A stretch of DNA of 64,000 nucleotides from Alphaproteobacteria bacterium (GCA_017307285.1 JAFKFI010000047.1:1-64000); one strand, 5' to 3'; numbered from the stretch's first letter, positions 47,670 through 56,991 are shown. Numbers and translations: made by a program. The notes: generated by a model from the sequence alone, not told the origin.

Positions 47670-49372
47670 CAGAAGGTCTTTCCCGCGAGCATGGCGAAGT
47701 GCTCGGCGATCGGGCCGAGCGACAGGGCGGGCAGGAATTGCAGCCCGCCCAAAATCAGGATCACGCCGATCAACAGGCCGACGAACAATGGGCCGTGCGT
47801 CGGGAATGTGCCGGCACCTGTCGGCAGCTTGGGCTTGGCGGCGAGCGAGCCGGCGAGAGCCAGGACCGGCACGAGGAAAGCGAAGCGTCCGAGGAACATC
47901 GCCAGCGCGAGCCCGTAATCGAGCAGATCGGTGTCGGCCGAGAGCCCGGCGAAGGCGCTGCCGTTATTGGCCGTCGCCGAGGTCCAGGCGTACAGCATCT
48001 GCGACAGGCCGTGCGGCCCGGCGTTGGAGAGCGAACCGAGGCCGCTCGCCGTCACCAGGCTGATCGCGGTGCCGCCGAGGATCGACAGCGGCAGGACCAG
48101 CACCGCCAGCATCGCGAGCTTGACCTCGCGCGCCTGCACCTTCTTGCCAAGGTATTCCGGCGTGCGCCCTACCATCAGTCCGGCGACGAACACGGCGAGC
48201 AACGCGAACACCAGCATGCCATACAGGCCCGAGCCGTCACCGCCAGGCACGACTTCGCCGAGCTGCATGAGGAACAGGCACACGAGGCCGCCGAGCGGGG
48301 TGAGGCTGTCATGCATCGCGATCACCGCGCCGGTCGACGTCGCCGTCGTCGAAGCGGCGAACAGCGAGGACGCGGCGATGCCGAAGCGCACCTCCTTGCC
48401 CTCCATGTTGCCCCCCGCAACGCCGAGCGCGTGCAGCAATGGGTTGCCCGCCGCCTCGGCGGCGTAGGCGGCGCTGGCGAAGGCGAGGAGCAGCAGCGCC
48501 ATCACGCAGAGCAGCGCGACGCCCTGCTTGCGGTCGTTCACCCAATGGCCGAACGCGATCGCCAGCGAGAACGGGATCAGCAGCAACGAAAGGTTTTCGA
48601 GCAGGTTGGAGAGCGCGGTCGGGTTCTCGAACGGGTGCGCCGAGTTGGCGTTGAAGAATCCGCCGCCATTGGTACCGAGCAGCTTTATTGCTTCCTGGAA
48701 GGCGACCGGGCCGAGCGCGATAACCTGCTTGGCACCTTCGAGCGTCGTCGCCTCGGCGGAGGCAGCGAGCGTCTCGGGCACGCCCATCGCCAACAGGGCG
48801 ACGGAGACGACGAGGGTCAGCGGCAGCAGGATGTAGAGCGTGGCGCGCACGAGGTCGGCCCAGAAATTGCCGAGCGCCTGGACGTTGCCCGCCGCGAAGG
48901 CGCGCGAGATCGCCGCCGCCGCCGCGATGCCGGTGGCGGCCGAGAGGAAGTTATGCACCGTGAGGCCGAACATCTGCGCGCCGTTCGACGCCGCGGACTC
49001 ACCGGCATAGGCTTGCCAGTTGGTGTTCGTGACGAAGCTCATCGCGGTGTTGAGCGCCAACCGGGGCGACATGCCGGCGAACCCTTGCGGGTTGAACGGC
49101 AGCCAGTACTGCAGCCGCAACATCGCGTAGAGCAGCAGGAAATGCGCCGCGTTCAGCATCAGCAGCGCGAGCGCGTAGCCGCGCCAGCCCATGCCCCGCG
49201 TCGGGTTCACGCCGGCAAGCACGTAGAGCCCGTGTTCAACCGGCCGCAGCACGGGCGAGAGAACTGAACGGTCGCCCGACATCACGCGTGCCACGTAGCG
49301 GCCCAGCGGAAAGGCGCAAGCAAAGACGAGCGTGAGGGTCAGCAGACTCTGCCCCCACCCGATCATGGTCAT
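47669..49372 (-). CDS. kdpA: Potassium-transporting ATPase channel subunit KdpA
   Basis: 567 residues with about ten membrane segments. Selectivity-filter repeats are visible: [50 protein letters not shown] and [14 protein letters not shown]. It forms the K+ channel-like intake of the Kdp pump. It follows kdpF by 10 bases with TGAGGA at a suitable distance before the ATG. Confidence 0.97.
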   Translation of the reverse strand: MTMIGWGQSLLTLTLVFACAFPLGRYVARVMSGDRSVLSPVLRPVEHGLYVLAGVNPTRGMGWRGYALALLMLNAAHFLLLYAMLRLQYWLPFNPQGFAGMSPRLALNTAMSFVTNTNWQAYAGESAASNGAQMFGLTVHNFLSAATGIAAAAAISRAFAAGNVQALGNFWADLVRATLYILLPLTLVVSVALLAMGVPETLAASAEATTLEGAKQVIALGPVAFQEAIKLLGTNGGGFFNANSAHPFENPTALSNLLENLSLLLIPFSLAIAFGHWVNDRKQGVALLCVMALLLLAFASAAYAAEAAGNPLLHALGVAGGNMEGKEVRFGIAASSLFAASTTATSTGAVIAMHDSLTPLGGLVCLFLMQLGEVVPGGDGSGLYGMLVFALLAVFVAGLMVGRTPEYLGKKVQAREVKLAMLAVLVLPLSILGGTAISLVTASGLGSLSNAGPHGLSQMLYAWTSATANNGSAFAGLSADTDLLDYGLALAMFLGRFAFLVPVLALAGSLAAKPKLPTGAGTFPTHGPLFVGLLIGVILILGGLQFLPALSLGPIAEHFAMLAGKTF

Positions 49373-49382
49373 GACGCGATCC

Positions 49383-49469
49383 TCAGAAATCTTCGGGCCG
49401 GATCAGCGCCCAGACCAGATAGACGAACAGCGCGGCCGATACCGCCCCACCCAGGACCAGGTCGAGCAT
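49383..49469 (-). CDS. kdpF: Small membrane subunit KdpF
   Basis: 28 residues ([20 protein letters not shown], then ALIRPEDF), a single membrane helix with the family ending RPE(D/R)F. ATG at 49469, stop 49383-49385. KdpF acts as a lipid-like stabiliser of the KdpABC complex. Small and easily missed by gene finders. It starts 4 bases after the stop of the preceding tiny ORF. Confidence 0.93.
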   Translation of the reverse strand: MLDLVLGGAVSAALFVYLVWALIRPEDF

Positions 49470-49473
49470 CGCG

Positions 49474-49557
49474 TCAGATCCGCTCACAGAGGGCGGCGTA
49501 TCCTGCCATCGTCAGAAAGCCGCCGGCCCCGACGGCCACAAGCAGAATGTCGAGCAA
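49474..49557 (-). CDS. Tiny membrane ORF at the head of the kdp operon
   Basis: 27 residues, one predicted membrane helix (MLDILLVAVGAGGFLTMAGY then AALCERI), TTG start at 49557 with AAGGAG 7 bases upstream and TGA 4 bases before kdpF. Similar short ORFs ending in a (L/C)CERL-like tail precede kdpF in several proteobacteria, from memory, usually unannotated. It may be a further Kdp subunit or a leader peptide coupling translation to kdpF. Start and function are inferred. Confidence 0.6.
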   Translation of the reverse strand: MLDILLVAVGAGGFLTMAGYAALCERI

Positions 49558-49566
49558 GGGAGGTCT

Positions 49567-49608
49567 CCTTGATGTCGCCCCGCCGAGTACGCGGGAACGG
49601 CATCAAGG
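49567..49608 (-). promoter_or_regulatory. kdp leader hairpin overlapping the first Shine-Dalgarno
   Basis: CCTTGATG (49567-49574) pairs with CATCAAGG (49601-49608), with an inner CCCGC/GCGGG stem. On the minus-strand transcript the 3' arm includes part of the AAGGAG of the small ORF at 49557, so pairing could hide that ribosome-binding site. Confidence 0.5.
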
Positions 49609-49625
49609 GGCCATGCGGGAATGGA

Positions 49626-49653
49626 GCCTACGGCATAAGAGGGCCGTAAAGGC
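49626..49653 (-). promoter_or_regulatory. Inverted repeat, possible kdp operator or peptidase-gene terminator
   Basis: GCCTACGGC (49626-49634) and GCCGTAAAGGC (49643-49653) form an inverted repeat with an 8-base loop, directly after the stop of the peptidase gene and about 70 bases before the first kdp ORF. No U-tract follows, which argues against an intrinsic terminator; a binding site for KdpE is possible but unproved. Confidence 0.35.
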
Positions 49654-50835
49654 TTACAGCCCGGCGTTCTCCAGCCGCAGGATCGCCCGTGCGCAGGCCT
49701 GCGCGCGGGGCACCAGGCTGTCGACGCGCATGAACTCGTCCGGGCTGTGCGCCATGCCGCCGACCGGGCCGACCGAGCAGATGGTCGGGGCGCCGACCGC
49801 AGCCGTGAAGCCGGAATCGGCGCAGCCGCCACTGAACCCGCCCTTGGTCTGAAAACCGGTCGCCGCCGCTGCGTCGAGATAGATCTCGTACAGCCGCTTG
49901 GCTGACGCGCTCTGGGTCAGCGGCACGAACTCGCCGCGGATGGTCAGCTCGGATTTCGTGCCCGGCACGTCGCTGCGCTCGACGATCGCTTGCAGCTTGG
50001 CCATCGTGTCGTCGCGGTCGGGCGGGTTGACGTAGCGCAGGTCGATATGGCCTTCGGCCCAAGGGGCGACGGTGTTGACGCTCTGGCCGCCGCTCACCAG
50101 GCCGACGTTGAGCGTGATCCCACGGTCAAGATCGGTGAGCGCGTGGATCGCCTGGATCTTGCGGGCAAGCTCTTCGATCGCGCTGATGCCCTCGGTGAAC
50201 GCGCCGCCGGAATGTGCGGCCTTGCCCGTGATGCACAGCACGCTGAACACGCCGCCCTTGCGCCCGATCACGATGTCGCCGTTGGCGCGGCCCGGCTCGC
50301 TGTTGAACACCACGCGGGCGCGGCGTGCCTCGGCCTCAATGACGGCGCGGCCCTCGGGGCTGCCGATCTCCTCGTCGCCGGTGAACAACGCGACAAGCGG
50401 AGCCGGCGCGCCGCCGAATTTGTGGAAGGCGGCGAGCACGAAGCAGTTCATCACCAGCCCGGCCTTCATGTCGGCGACACCGGGACCGTAGGCCACGCCG
50501 TCGCGGATGGTGAACGGCCGGCGCGCCACCTCCCCGTCGGGAAACACCGTGTCGCGATGGCCCATCAGCACCACGTTGCCGCCGGAGTTGCCCGCCGGCC
50601 CGTCCCACGCCGCCGAGGCGCGCAGGCAATCGCCGTGCTTCTGCTGGGCGATGGTCTCGACCGGGATGCCGTGGCTCGCCATGAACCGCCGCACGACCTC
50701 GCCCACCGCGTCGATGCCGGGCTTGTTGTAGCTGCCGCTGTCGATGTCCACCATGTCGCGCAGCAGCGCCACCATCGCCTCCTGCTGCGTCGCGAGCCAC
50801 GCGGTGACTTTGGATTCGGTCGTCTCGACGTTCAT
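49654..50835 (-). CDS. M20 family metallopeptidase (carboxypeptidase G2-like)
   Basis: 393 residues from the ATG at 50835, overlapping the amidase stop as ATGA; the frame is open upstream only as a shadow. M20 dizinc motifs: VVLMGHRDTVFPDG, GPGVADMKAGLVM (bridging Asp), FTGDEEIGSPEGRAV (catalytic Glu), FNSEPGR, and a late GGMAHSPDEF. The inserted lid/dimerisation domain includes ITGKAAHSGGAFTEGISAIEE. No signal peptide, so cytoplasmic. It probably removes a C-terminal or N-acyl amino acid. Coupling with an amidase suggests degradation of an amide or folate/peptide-like compound. Confidence 0.9.
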   Translation of the reverse strand: MNVETTESKVTAWLATQQEAMVALLRDMVDIDSGSYNKPGIDAVGEVVRRFMASHGIPVETIAQQKHGDCLRASAAWDGPAGNSGGNVVLMGHRDTVFPDGEVARRPFTIRDGVAYGPGVADMKAGLVMNCFVLAAFHKFGGAPAPLVALFTGDEEIGSPEGRAVIEAEARRARVVFNSEPGRANGDIVIGRKGGVFSVLCITGKAAHSGGAFTEGISAIEELARKIQAIHALTDLDRGITLNVGLVSGGQSVNTVAPWAEGHIDLRYVNPPDRDDTMAKLQAIVERSDVPGTKSELTIRGEFVPLTQSASAKRLYEIYLDAAAATGFQTKGGFSGGCADSGFTAAVGAPTICSVGPVGGMAHSPDEFMRVDSLVPRAQACARAILRLENAGL

Positions 50836-52244
50836 GCGCTGGCATCTCCCACGCTCAATTCGGCCACAGGAAACGGCTCGGCGACCTCGATGGCGCGGGC
50901 CGCGCGCAACACGAGGTCGTCGCGATAGAGGGCGGCGGCGATCTGCACCGAGCGCGGCAACCCGCCGGCGCCGAGCCCCATCGGCACGGTGATCGCCGGC
51001 TGCCGGGTGAGGTTGAAGGCGAAGGTCCACGGCGCCCACTTGGTCCACAGCGATTCCACGGGATTTTCCGTCGGCGCATCGGCCAGCGGCGGGCCGGCGG
51101 GCACGGTGGGGCACAGCACGAGATCGTATCGCTGGTGCAAGCGCGCCATCGCGTGCGCGGCGGCGATCCGCATGGCCTCGGCGTCCATGAACTGGATCGC
51201 CGTCATACCCTTCTCCCAAGCCGCAACCTCCAGCAGCCCGGCATCGAGCCGCGCCCGCTGCTCCTCGGGGTAGGACGCGACCAGCCGGGCCAACGCCACA
51301 CCCCACACGCGGCCGAAAATCTCGCGTGTGTCAGGCAGGCCGGGATCGGCTTCCTCCAGCTCGGCGCCGGCGTCTTGCAGCAATTCGGCCGCGCGCTCGA
51401 CTGCCGCGATGCCGTCGGCGTCAACCGGTGCATCGAAGCCCGGTCGAGTGAGCACCGCGACGCGCAGGCCGGCCACGCCGTCCTCGATGCCGTCGCGCCA
51501 ATCGCGCGGATCGTCGGGCAGGCAGAGCGGGTCACGCAGATCGAACCGCGCCATCGCGGAAAACATCAGCGCAGCGTCGCGCACCGTGCGGGCCATCGGG
51601 CCGGCGCAGGAGACCGAGGCGAACGCCCCGGCAGGCCATTGCGGGATGCGCCCGAAGCTGGGCTTAAGTCCGACCAGGCCGCACCATGCCGCCGGGATGC
51701 GAATAGAGCCGCCGGCATCGGTGCCGATATGCAGCGGCCCGAAACACGCCGCCCCTGCCGCCCCCGCACCCGAGGACGAGCCGCCGGGCGTGTGCGCCGT
51801 GTTCCACGGATTTCGCGTGATGCCGTGCAGCGGGCAGTCGCCCGGCGACTTCCAGCCGAACTCGGTGGTGGTGGTCTTGCCAAGGATCACCGCCCCTTCG
51901 GCGCGCAGTCCGGCGACCATCGGCGCGTCCTCGCCGGCGGGCTCGACACTGGTCAGCCGGCTGCCGCGACGGGTCGGGAAGCCGGCGAGATCGACCAGAT
52001 CCTTTACCGTGCAAGGAACGCCGTCGAGCAGGCCGAGCGGCCGGCCGGCGTTCCAGCGCGCCTCACTCTCGCGCGCCGCGACCACGGCCTGCGGGTTCAG
52101 CACCGCGAAGGCGTTGAGCGACGGATTGAGCCGCGCGACCCGCTCGGTGATGGCCTGCAGCGCCTCGACCGGGCTCAGCGTCCGACGGGCGTAGTGGCCG
52201 AGCAGCGCCTCGGCCGGCATCATGGCGGGATCGGAATGCGACAT
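50832..52244 (-). CDS. Amidase-signature enzyme
   Basis: 470 residues from the ATG at 52244. Amidase-signature triad: Lys81 in DGVPCTVKDLVDLAG, a Ser of the TPGGSSSGAGAA run (cis-Ser, about 157) and nucleophile Ser180 in IGTDAGGSIRIPAAWCGL. It hydrolyses a carboxamide; GatA is less likely because gatB/gatC are absent and the gene is coupled to a peptidase. No signal peptide. The start has two further Mets nearby (residues 8 and 9). Confidence 0.9.
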   Translation of the reverse strand: MSHSDPAMMPAEALLGHYARRTLSPVEALQAITERVARLNPSLNAFAVLNPQAVVAARESEARWNAGRPLGLLDGVPCTVKDLVDLAGFPTRRGSRLTSVEPAGEDAPMVAGLRAEGAVILGKTTTTEFGWKSPGDCPLHGITRNPWNTAHTPGGSSSGAGAAGAACFGPLHIGTDAGGSIRIPAAWCGLVGLKPSFGRIPQWPAGAFASVSCAGPMARTVRDAALMFSAMARFDLRDPLCLPDDPRDWRDGIEDGVAGLRVAVLTRPGFDAPVDADGIAAVERAAELLQDAGAELEEADPGLPDTREIFGRVWGVALARLVASYPEEQRARLDAGLLEVAAWEKGMTAIQFMDAEAMRIAAAHAMARLHQRYDLVLCPTVPAGPPLADAPTENPVESLWTKWAPWTFAFNLTRQPAITVPMGLGAGGLPRSVQIAAALYRDDLVLRAARAIEVAEPFPVAELSVGDASA

Positions 52245-52260
52245 CCCGGCAGAATGGGCG

Positions 52261-52800
52261 CTATACGTGGACAGGGGAACCCTGAACCGGAGCGTCGGTC
52301 CGCGCGCAGGCGCGGCGCACCGCCTCGAATACCGTCTCGGGTGCGATCTCGCGCAGGCACCTCTTGTCGAACGGACATTCCGCAAGCTGACCGAAGGCGC
52401 AGGGCGCGCAGCCGGTGCGCTTATGCAGCGTGATCACGGCGGGGCCGCGCGCCATCCACTCGTAGGGATTGTGCGACGCGCCGAACACGCAGACGGTCGG
52501 CACGCCGAGGCCGGCGGCGAGATGAGCGATCCCCGAGTTGTTGGCCACCACGCAGGAGGCCGAGCGGATCAGCTCGGTGGTGTCGCTCCAGGGCATCGTG
52601 CCGCACAAATTGCGCACCCTGTCAGGCGGCAGGCGGCGGACGATCTGGTTGACCGCGACCCGCTGCGCCCGGATGCCGACGCAGTCGACCGTGGCCTCCA
52701 ACTGCTCGACGCAGAGCCGCGCCAGCTGCTCGAAATGCGATAGCGGCCAGTCCCGTAGGGGATCGTTGGAAACCGGAGCAATGACCAGCGCCGCGCTCAC
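52261..52800 (-). CDS. C-terminal half of a GT9 (heptosyltransferase-like) glycosyltransferase
   Basis: 179 residues, GTG start at 52800 overlapping the upstream stop (GTGA). It is a clean C-terminal Rossmann half of a GT-B heptosyltransferase: LVIAPVSNDPLRDWPLSHFE, the donor-binding segment SCVVANNSGIAHLAAGLGVPTVCVFG, then NPYEWM and a Cys-rich CAPCAFGQLAECPFDKRC. There is no N-terminal acceptor half. That half is in the upstream ORF. The two products probably associate, or the split is a one-base frameshift. Confidence 0.75.
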   Translation of the reverse strand: MSAALVIAPVSNDPLRDWPLSHFEQLARLCVEQLEATVDCVGIRAQRVAVNQIVRRLPPDRVRNLCGTMPWSDTTELIRSASCVVANNSGIAHLAAGLGVPTVCVFGASHNPYEWMARGPAVITLHKRTGCAPCAFGQLAECPFDKRCLREIAPETVFEAVRRACARTDAPVQGSPVHV

Positions 52801-54404
52801 GAGACGGGCAGCCGGGTCGCGGTGTCGACCGTCTGATACGGAAAGCGCATCCGGTGGGCAACGAGCGATGCCAGGAGCACCAGCATTTCCTGCTGGTGCA
52901 GGGCCGGAAAGGCGCCACGCTTGCCTACGCGACAGCCGAGGAACCGATACGGCCGGACCCTGTTCGACGGTCCAACGGAGACGCGGATTTCGACACCCTT
53001 CAGCGCCTCTTCGAGATGCAACGCGATCCTGGGACGGACGCCGCGCCGGACTGGCAGGATGCCGGCCCCGATGACGTTGCTCCCGACATCCCAGCACACG
53101 TCGTAGGTCAGGTCGAAATCGCTCGCGAGCGGCTCGATGATGATTTCGAGTGTCCAGTCACCAGCCTCGAAGTCGGCATACGGTCCGTAGATCAACCGAT
53201 CGCCATGCGTCTTCCCGGGCAAATCGTCCGGATTGACGATGGCGAAGCCTTCGTGACGCCCGGCCATCGCGGTGAAGCGGTCGGGCATAATCAGCCGCTG
53301 CTCGGCACGGCCGCTCACGGTCGGGTTGATGAAAGGAAGCGCAATGTCGAGGAACGGAAACCGCTCGGCCGTGCCGAAGCCCGCCCGCTGCGTGGCATCC
53401 ACGGCGGTGAGCAGCAGCCGCGTGTCCTGGTCGACCCTGAGGTCGATCGCGAGATCGTAGCTGCGCCCCGCCATGTGTCGAGCGAACAGGATCACGCGCT
53501 CCTCCTCCTTGGCGAGATCGCTGACATGGCTTGCGACCTCGGGAAAGAAGGCGAACCCGATCACCTCGTTGAAGAGCCCGAGTTGCTCGGCGTCGGCCCG
53601 GTTCCACGGACCGCAGACCAGTGTGAGGTGGGAGGACGGGAACTCGCGGCGCAGCAACTCCATCGCCGGCCGCCCCATGATGAAGTCGCCGCGATGATCC
53701 AGCTTCAGCACCAGGATGCGTTGTGGAGGGCCCGCAGTGGTCTCGATCGCCACGACCGGCTCGGACGCGGCGGGCCCCGGCACGCGGACAAACCGGCCGG
53801 TAGCACGATCCCCGGAGCGTTCGTCCAACAGGGCGTCGGCGTAGGGTGGCCGGGCCATCCGTTCGAGCACCACGATGATATCGCAAGAGCCGGTGGGCGA
53901 CTGGTCAGGTGGTGCCGAGTAGTCGAAATCCTCGTCGTCCTCGGTCAGATCGCGGACGCGGTACGACAACGGGTCGAGTGCCTCCTCGATTTCGGTGAGC
54001 AGCAGGCTCGTGGTATAAAATCGCCGGTGCTGGGTTTCCCATCGTGACGGGGGGAATAGCTTTCGCTCAAACAGGAACTGGTGCGGCACGGCAATGACGA
54101 GGCGGCCGCCGACCTTCAGTGTGCCGAACCATTCGGCGATAGCGGCGCGATAGTCCCCGATGCATGCCAGCACATCATTCGCGAACACCGCGTCTTGACT
54201 GCCGGGTGGCAAGCCCAGGGAAGGCACCTGCCGGGTCTCGGCATCGCATTCGACAACGGCGGCATTCACTCCCAGGTCAGCGAGCTCCCGGCGGTATCCA
54301 GGCGGCCCGACCATCACCACACGGTCGCCGGCGAGATAAGCGCGGAGCATGGCGCCGCGGCGGGAGAGTTCTTCCTCGCCATCGGTCGCGTCCGTTGGAT
54401 GCAT
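52797..54404 (-). CDS. SAM methyltransferase fused to the N-terminal half of a GT9 glycosyltransferase
   Basis: 535 residues from the ATG at 54404; upstream in-frame sequence to 54539 looks non-coding. Residues 20-185 resemble a class I SAM methyltransferase (VVMVGPPGYRRELADLGV; AVFANDVLACIGDYRAAIAEWF; VGGRLVIAVPHQ). Residues 229-370 are a GT9 N-domain (RILVLKLDHRGDFIMGRPAM; SSHLTLVCGPWNRADAEQLG; YDLAIDLRVDQDTRLLLTAV). Residues 400-510 look like a beta-sandwich (YGPYADFEAGDWTLEIIIEP). The last linker (HQQEMLVLLASLVA) leads straight into the C-half encoded by the next ORF. Probable role in surface-glycan or protein glycosylation. Confidence 0.72.
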   Translation of the reverse strand: MHPTDATDGEEELSRRGAMLRAYLAGDRVVMVGPPGYRRELADLGVNAAVVECDAETRQVPSLGLPPGSQDAVFANDVLACIGDYRAAIAEWFGTLKVGGRLVIAVPHQFLFERKLFPPSRWETQHRRFYTTSLLLTEIEEALDPLSYRVRDLTEDDEDFDYSAPPDQSPTGSCDIIVVLERMARPPYADALLDERSGDRATGRFVRVPGPAASEPVVAIETTAGPPQRILVLKLDHRGDFIMGRPAMELLRREFPSSHLTLVCGPWNRADAEQLGLFNEVIGFAFFPEVASHVSDLAKEEERVILFARHMAGRSYDLAIDLRVDQDTRLLLTAVDATQRAGFGTAERFPFLDIALPFINPTVSGRAEQRLIMPDRFTAMAGRHEGFAIVNPDDLPGKTHGDRLIYGPYADFEAGDWTLEIIIEPLASDFDLTYDVCWDVGSNVIGAGILPVRRGVRPRIALHLEEALKGVEIRVSVGPSNRVRPYRFLGCRVGKRGAFPALHQQEMLVLLASLVAHRMRFPYQTVDTATRLPVS

Positions 54405-54615
54405 GATCCGGTGACATTGGGCGGCCCCTTGTCTCCCGATCCCAGTATTCCCGGTGTTGCTTGATCTCCGAAGCCGGGAGCCTATACCTGAGCCGGCGAG
54501 GCGCCGAACGAGCGGGCCTGGCCTCCACTCCCTAGCCATGTCGCGAACCTGTAATCCGGGTCAAGACGCCGAATTCCGGCGGGCCGCAAGGCGCACTGAA
54601 AATTGGAAAAAACAC

Positions 54616-55389
54616 ATGGGCTCACCGAAACTGGATAGACATCTCGCGGCGTATCTGGCCGAAGCAGGGTACCTCGTAAGGCCGCCCTACGAGATTCGGG
54701 AGATGCCGGACCGCGACGCATACAAATTCTACGCGAGCGGGCTTCCTGTCTACCATCCGTGGCAGATCGACGCCGATATCGCGACCTTGATGGCCGATCT
54801 CGCCAAGCTCGGGACGATGACGCTCGTCGACTGGGACCGTATGTGGACCCTGAAATGGGCATTTCTCCAGACCGCGAGCATCCCCGGGGAGATCTGGGAG
54901 GCCGGCGTGTATCGCGGCGGATCGGCTCTGATGCTGAAGCGCCTCATCCTGGCCATGCGAGATCAGCCCTCGCCTCCGCGGCTGCGGCTGTTTGATAGCT
55001 TCGAGGGTCTGCCGGCGGTCCAAGCGGGCCTCGATCTCCACGAGCAAGGGCAATTTTCGGACACCTCCCTCGATGCCGTTCAGCGATTGCTGGGCGAGGA
55101 ACGCTTCATCGACTATCGCGTCGGCTGGATACCGACAACGTTCGACGGCCTCGGCGGCTCCTCCATCCGGCTCGCTCATATCGATCTCGACCTTTACAAA
55201 TCGACGGCCGATTGTTGCGAATTCGTCTACTCCCGGATGGCCGCGGGCGGCGTGATGCTGTTCGACGATTACGGCTTCGAATCCTGCCCCGGCGCGCGAA
55301 AGGCGATCGACGAGTTCTTTGCCGACAAGCCGGAATGCCCGCTGGCCATCCCGACCGGGCAGGCGGTGGTGTTCCGCATCGCTCGGTAG
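54616..55389 (+). CDS. TylF/MycF-like macrocin O-methyltransferase family protein
   Basis: 257 residues from the ATG at 54616. TylF family motifs: WQIDADIATLMADLAKL, GEIWEAGVYRGGSALMLKRL (SAM-binding), RLFDSFEGLPAVQ, LAHIDLDLYKSTADCCEFVYSR (Asp ligands of Mg2+) and GGVMLFDDYGFESCPGARKAIDEFF. These enzymes methylate hydroxyls of sugars; bacterial members away from antibiotic clusters usually modify surface glycans. Divergent from the methyltransferase/GT9 pair, so a joint role in decorating a glycan is plausible. Confidence 0.88.
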   Translation: MGSPKLDRHLAAYLAEAGYLVRPPYEIREMPDRDAYKFYASGLPVYHPWQIDADIATLMADLAKLGTMTLVDWDRMWTLKWAFLQTASIPGEIWEAGVYRGGSALMLKRLILAMRDQPSPPRLRLFDSFEGLPAVQAGLDLHEQGQFSDTSLDAVQRLLGEERFIDYRVGWIPTTFDGLGGSSIRLAHIDLDLYKSTADCCEFVYSRMAAGGVMLFDDYGFESCPGARKAIDEFFADKPECPLAIPTGQAVVFRIAR

Positions 55390-55416
55390 CTCTCCCCTTG
55401 CTGGGCGAGGCCGGCC

Positions 55417-56991
55417 TCACCCCTGCGCCACGGCCGCCGACCAGGGCGAGGCGGCGTCGCTAACCCCCGTCCGCGTGCCGTCCCGCGCCAGCATGATCAT
55501 GTTGGGGCAGGCGAAGTTGATCGGCATGACGCCGTGCTCGACGATCTCTGTGGGGCCGTCCGCCCGCAGCGCCGCGATCACCTCGGGCGGCAGGCGCCGG
55601 TCGGCGTTGACGCTGGCAGGATCGGAGACATCGATCCGGGGGTGATGGGCCGCCGTCTCCAGGTCCATCCCGAACTGCGCGGCGAAGGCCAGGACTTGCA
55701 ACACCGAGGCCATGATGCGCCGGCCGCCTGAGGCGCCGGCGGCGATCCAGGGGCGGTCGCCGTCGCGCAGGATCACCGGCAGCATATTGGTGAGCGGCCG
55801 CTTGCCGGGGGCGACCGAGTTGGGCTGGCCGGGGCTCGGGTCGAACCACATCACCCCATTGTTGAGCAGCACGCCCGACCCGGGCAGCACGACGCGGCTG
55901 CCCATCGAGGAGAGCAAGGTACTGGTCACGGCGACCGTCATGCCGTCGGCGTCGCACGCCGTCAGGTGCGTGGTGCAGCTCTCGGCGGCGCGCGGCTCGG
56001 CCTCGCCCAATCCGGCCAGGCGCTCGACATAGGCGGCCTTCAGCGCCCGCGCCAAGGCGACGAACCACGCTGCGTCGGGCCGGCCATCCTTCGGCGCCGT
56101 CGGCAGCCCTTCCAGCACCCGCGCCAGGGTCGGCGCGGCGGTGAGGCCGCCGGTGAGTTGCAAGGTACGGCCGGCGAAGGGGACTTCCGTTGCTGGCCGG
56201 GTGTGCGCTTGGCAGGAGCGCAAATCCTCAGCCGATAGCACGCCCTCCATAGCCGCGATGTCGTGCGCCAGACTGGCGGCGACCTCGCCCTCGTAGAAGT
56301 CGCGCAACCCCGCCCGCTGCAATTGCTCCAAGGTCTCGGCCAGCCGGCCGAGCCGGAAGAAGCCGGGGGTGCCCTGGTACGGCGCCACGGGCGGCAAGCC
56401 GTCGGGCAGATAGATGCGCGCGCTCTCGGGATAGAGCCGCAGCACGGCAGCGGAACTCGCGACCTTCAGCGTGGTGTACCAGTCCTGCGGCAGTCCCCGC
56501 CGGGCAAGCGCGATCGCCGGGGCGATGACCTCCCCGAGCGGCAGGCGGCCCCAGCGTTCGTGCATCAGCGCGTAGCCGGCCACCGCCGACGGGATGGCGA
56601 AGGAGAGCGGGCCGTGGACGTTGGTGTCGCCCTCCACCTCGGGCCAGGGGAACAGGTCCTTCTTCTGGCGTCCGGTGAGCTTGAACCGCGAGGGATCGAG
56701 GCCGCGCGGGGCGACGGGGCCGAAATCCACCACCTCGGCCCGGCGCTCCCCGGCGGGATGCACCAGCGCGAAGCCGATGCCGCCGAGCCCGGAGTTCCAC
56801 GGTTCCACCGCCGCCAGTGCAAGGGCGGTCGCCACCGCCGCGTCCACCGCGTTGCCGCCAGCGTCGAGGATCGCGACACCAGCTTCGGCCGCGCTTCCCG
56901 CCTGCGAGACCACCATGCCGCGCCGGCCGCGCGCGCCGGGCTTAGCGAGCTGCCAGTTCTGCGTGACGTGCGGCGATGGCGTGAAATGCAT
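55417..56991 (-). CDS. Gamma-glutamyltransferase family protein
   Basis: 524 residues from the ATG at 56991 with GGGAG upstream. GGT fold: GMVVSQAGSAAEAGVAILDAGGNAVDAAVA and PWNSGLGGIGF in the large subunit, and the autocleavage/nucleophile Thr in SCTTHLTACDADGMTVAVTSTL, then NNGVMWFDP, and GRRIMASVLQVLAF. No signal peptide, unlike periplasmic GGT, so it may act in the cytoplasm on glutathione or on another N-acyl substrate. The gene is convergent with the TylF-like gene. Confidence 0.88.
   Translation of the reverse strand: MHFTPSPHVTQNWQLAKPGARGRRGMVVSQAGSAAEAGVAILDAGGNAVDAAVATALALAAVEPWNSGLGGIGFALVHPAGERRAEVVDFGPVAPRGLDPSRFKLTGRQKKDLFPWPEVEGDTNVHGPLSFAIPSAVAGYALMHERWGRLPLGEVIAPAIALARRGLPQDWYTTLKVASSAAVLRLYPESARIYLPDGLPPVAPYQGTPGFFRLGRLAETLEQLQRAGLRDFYEGEVAASLAHDIAAMEGVLSAEDLRSCQAHTRPATEVPFAGRTLQLTGGLTAAPTLARVLEGLPTAPKDGRPDAAWFVALARALKAAYVERLAGLGEAEPRAAESCTTHLTACDADGMTVAVTSTLLSSMGSRVVLPGSGVLLNNGVMWFDPSPGQPNSVAPGKRPLTNMLPVILRDGDRPWIAAGASGGRRIMASVLQVLAFAAQFGMDLETAAHHPRIDVSDPASVNADRRLPPEVIAALRADGPTEIVEHGVMPINFACPNMIMLARDGTRTGVSDAASPWSAAVAQG

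Noticed and set aside
47699-49267. 522-codon plus-strand frame opposite kdpA
   Set aside because: Antisense shadow of KdpA with low-complexity Arg/Glu/His composition.
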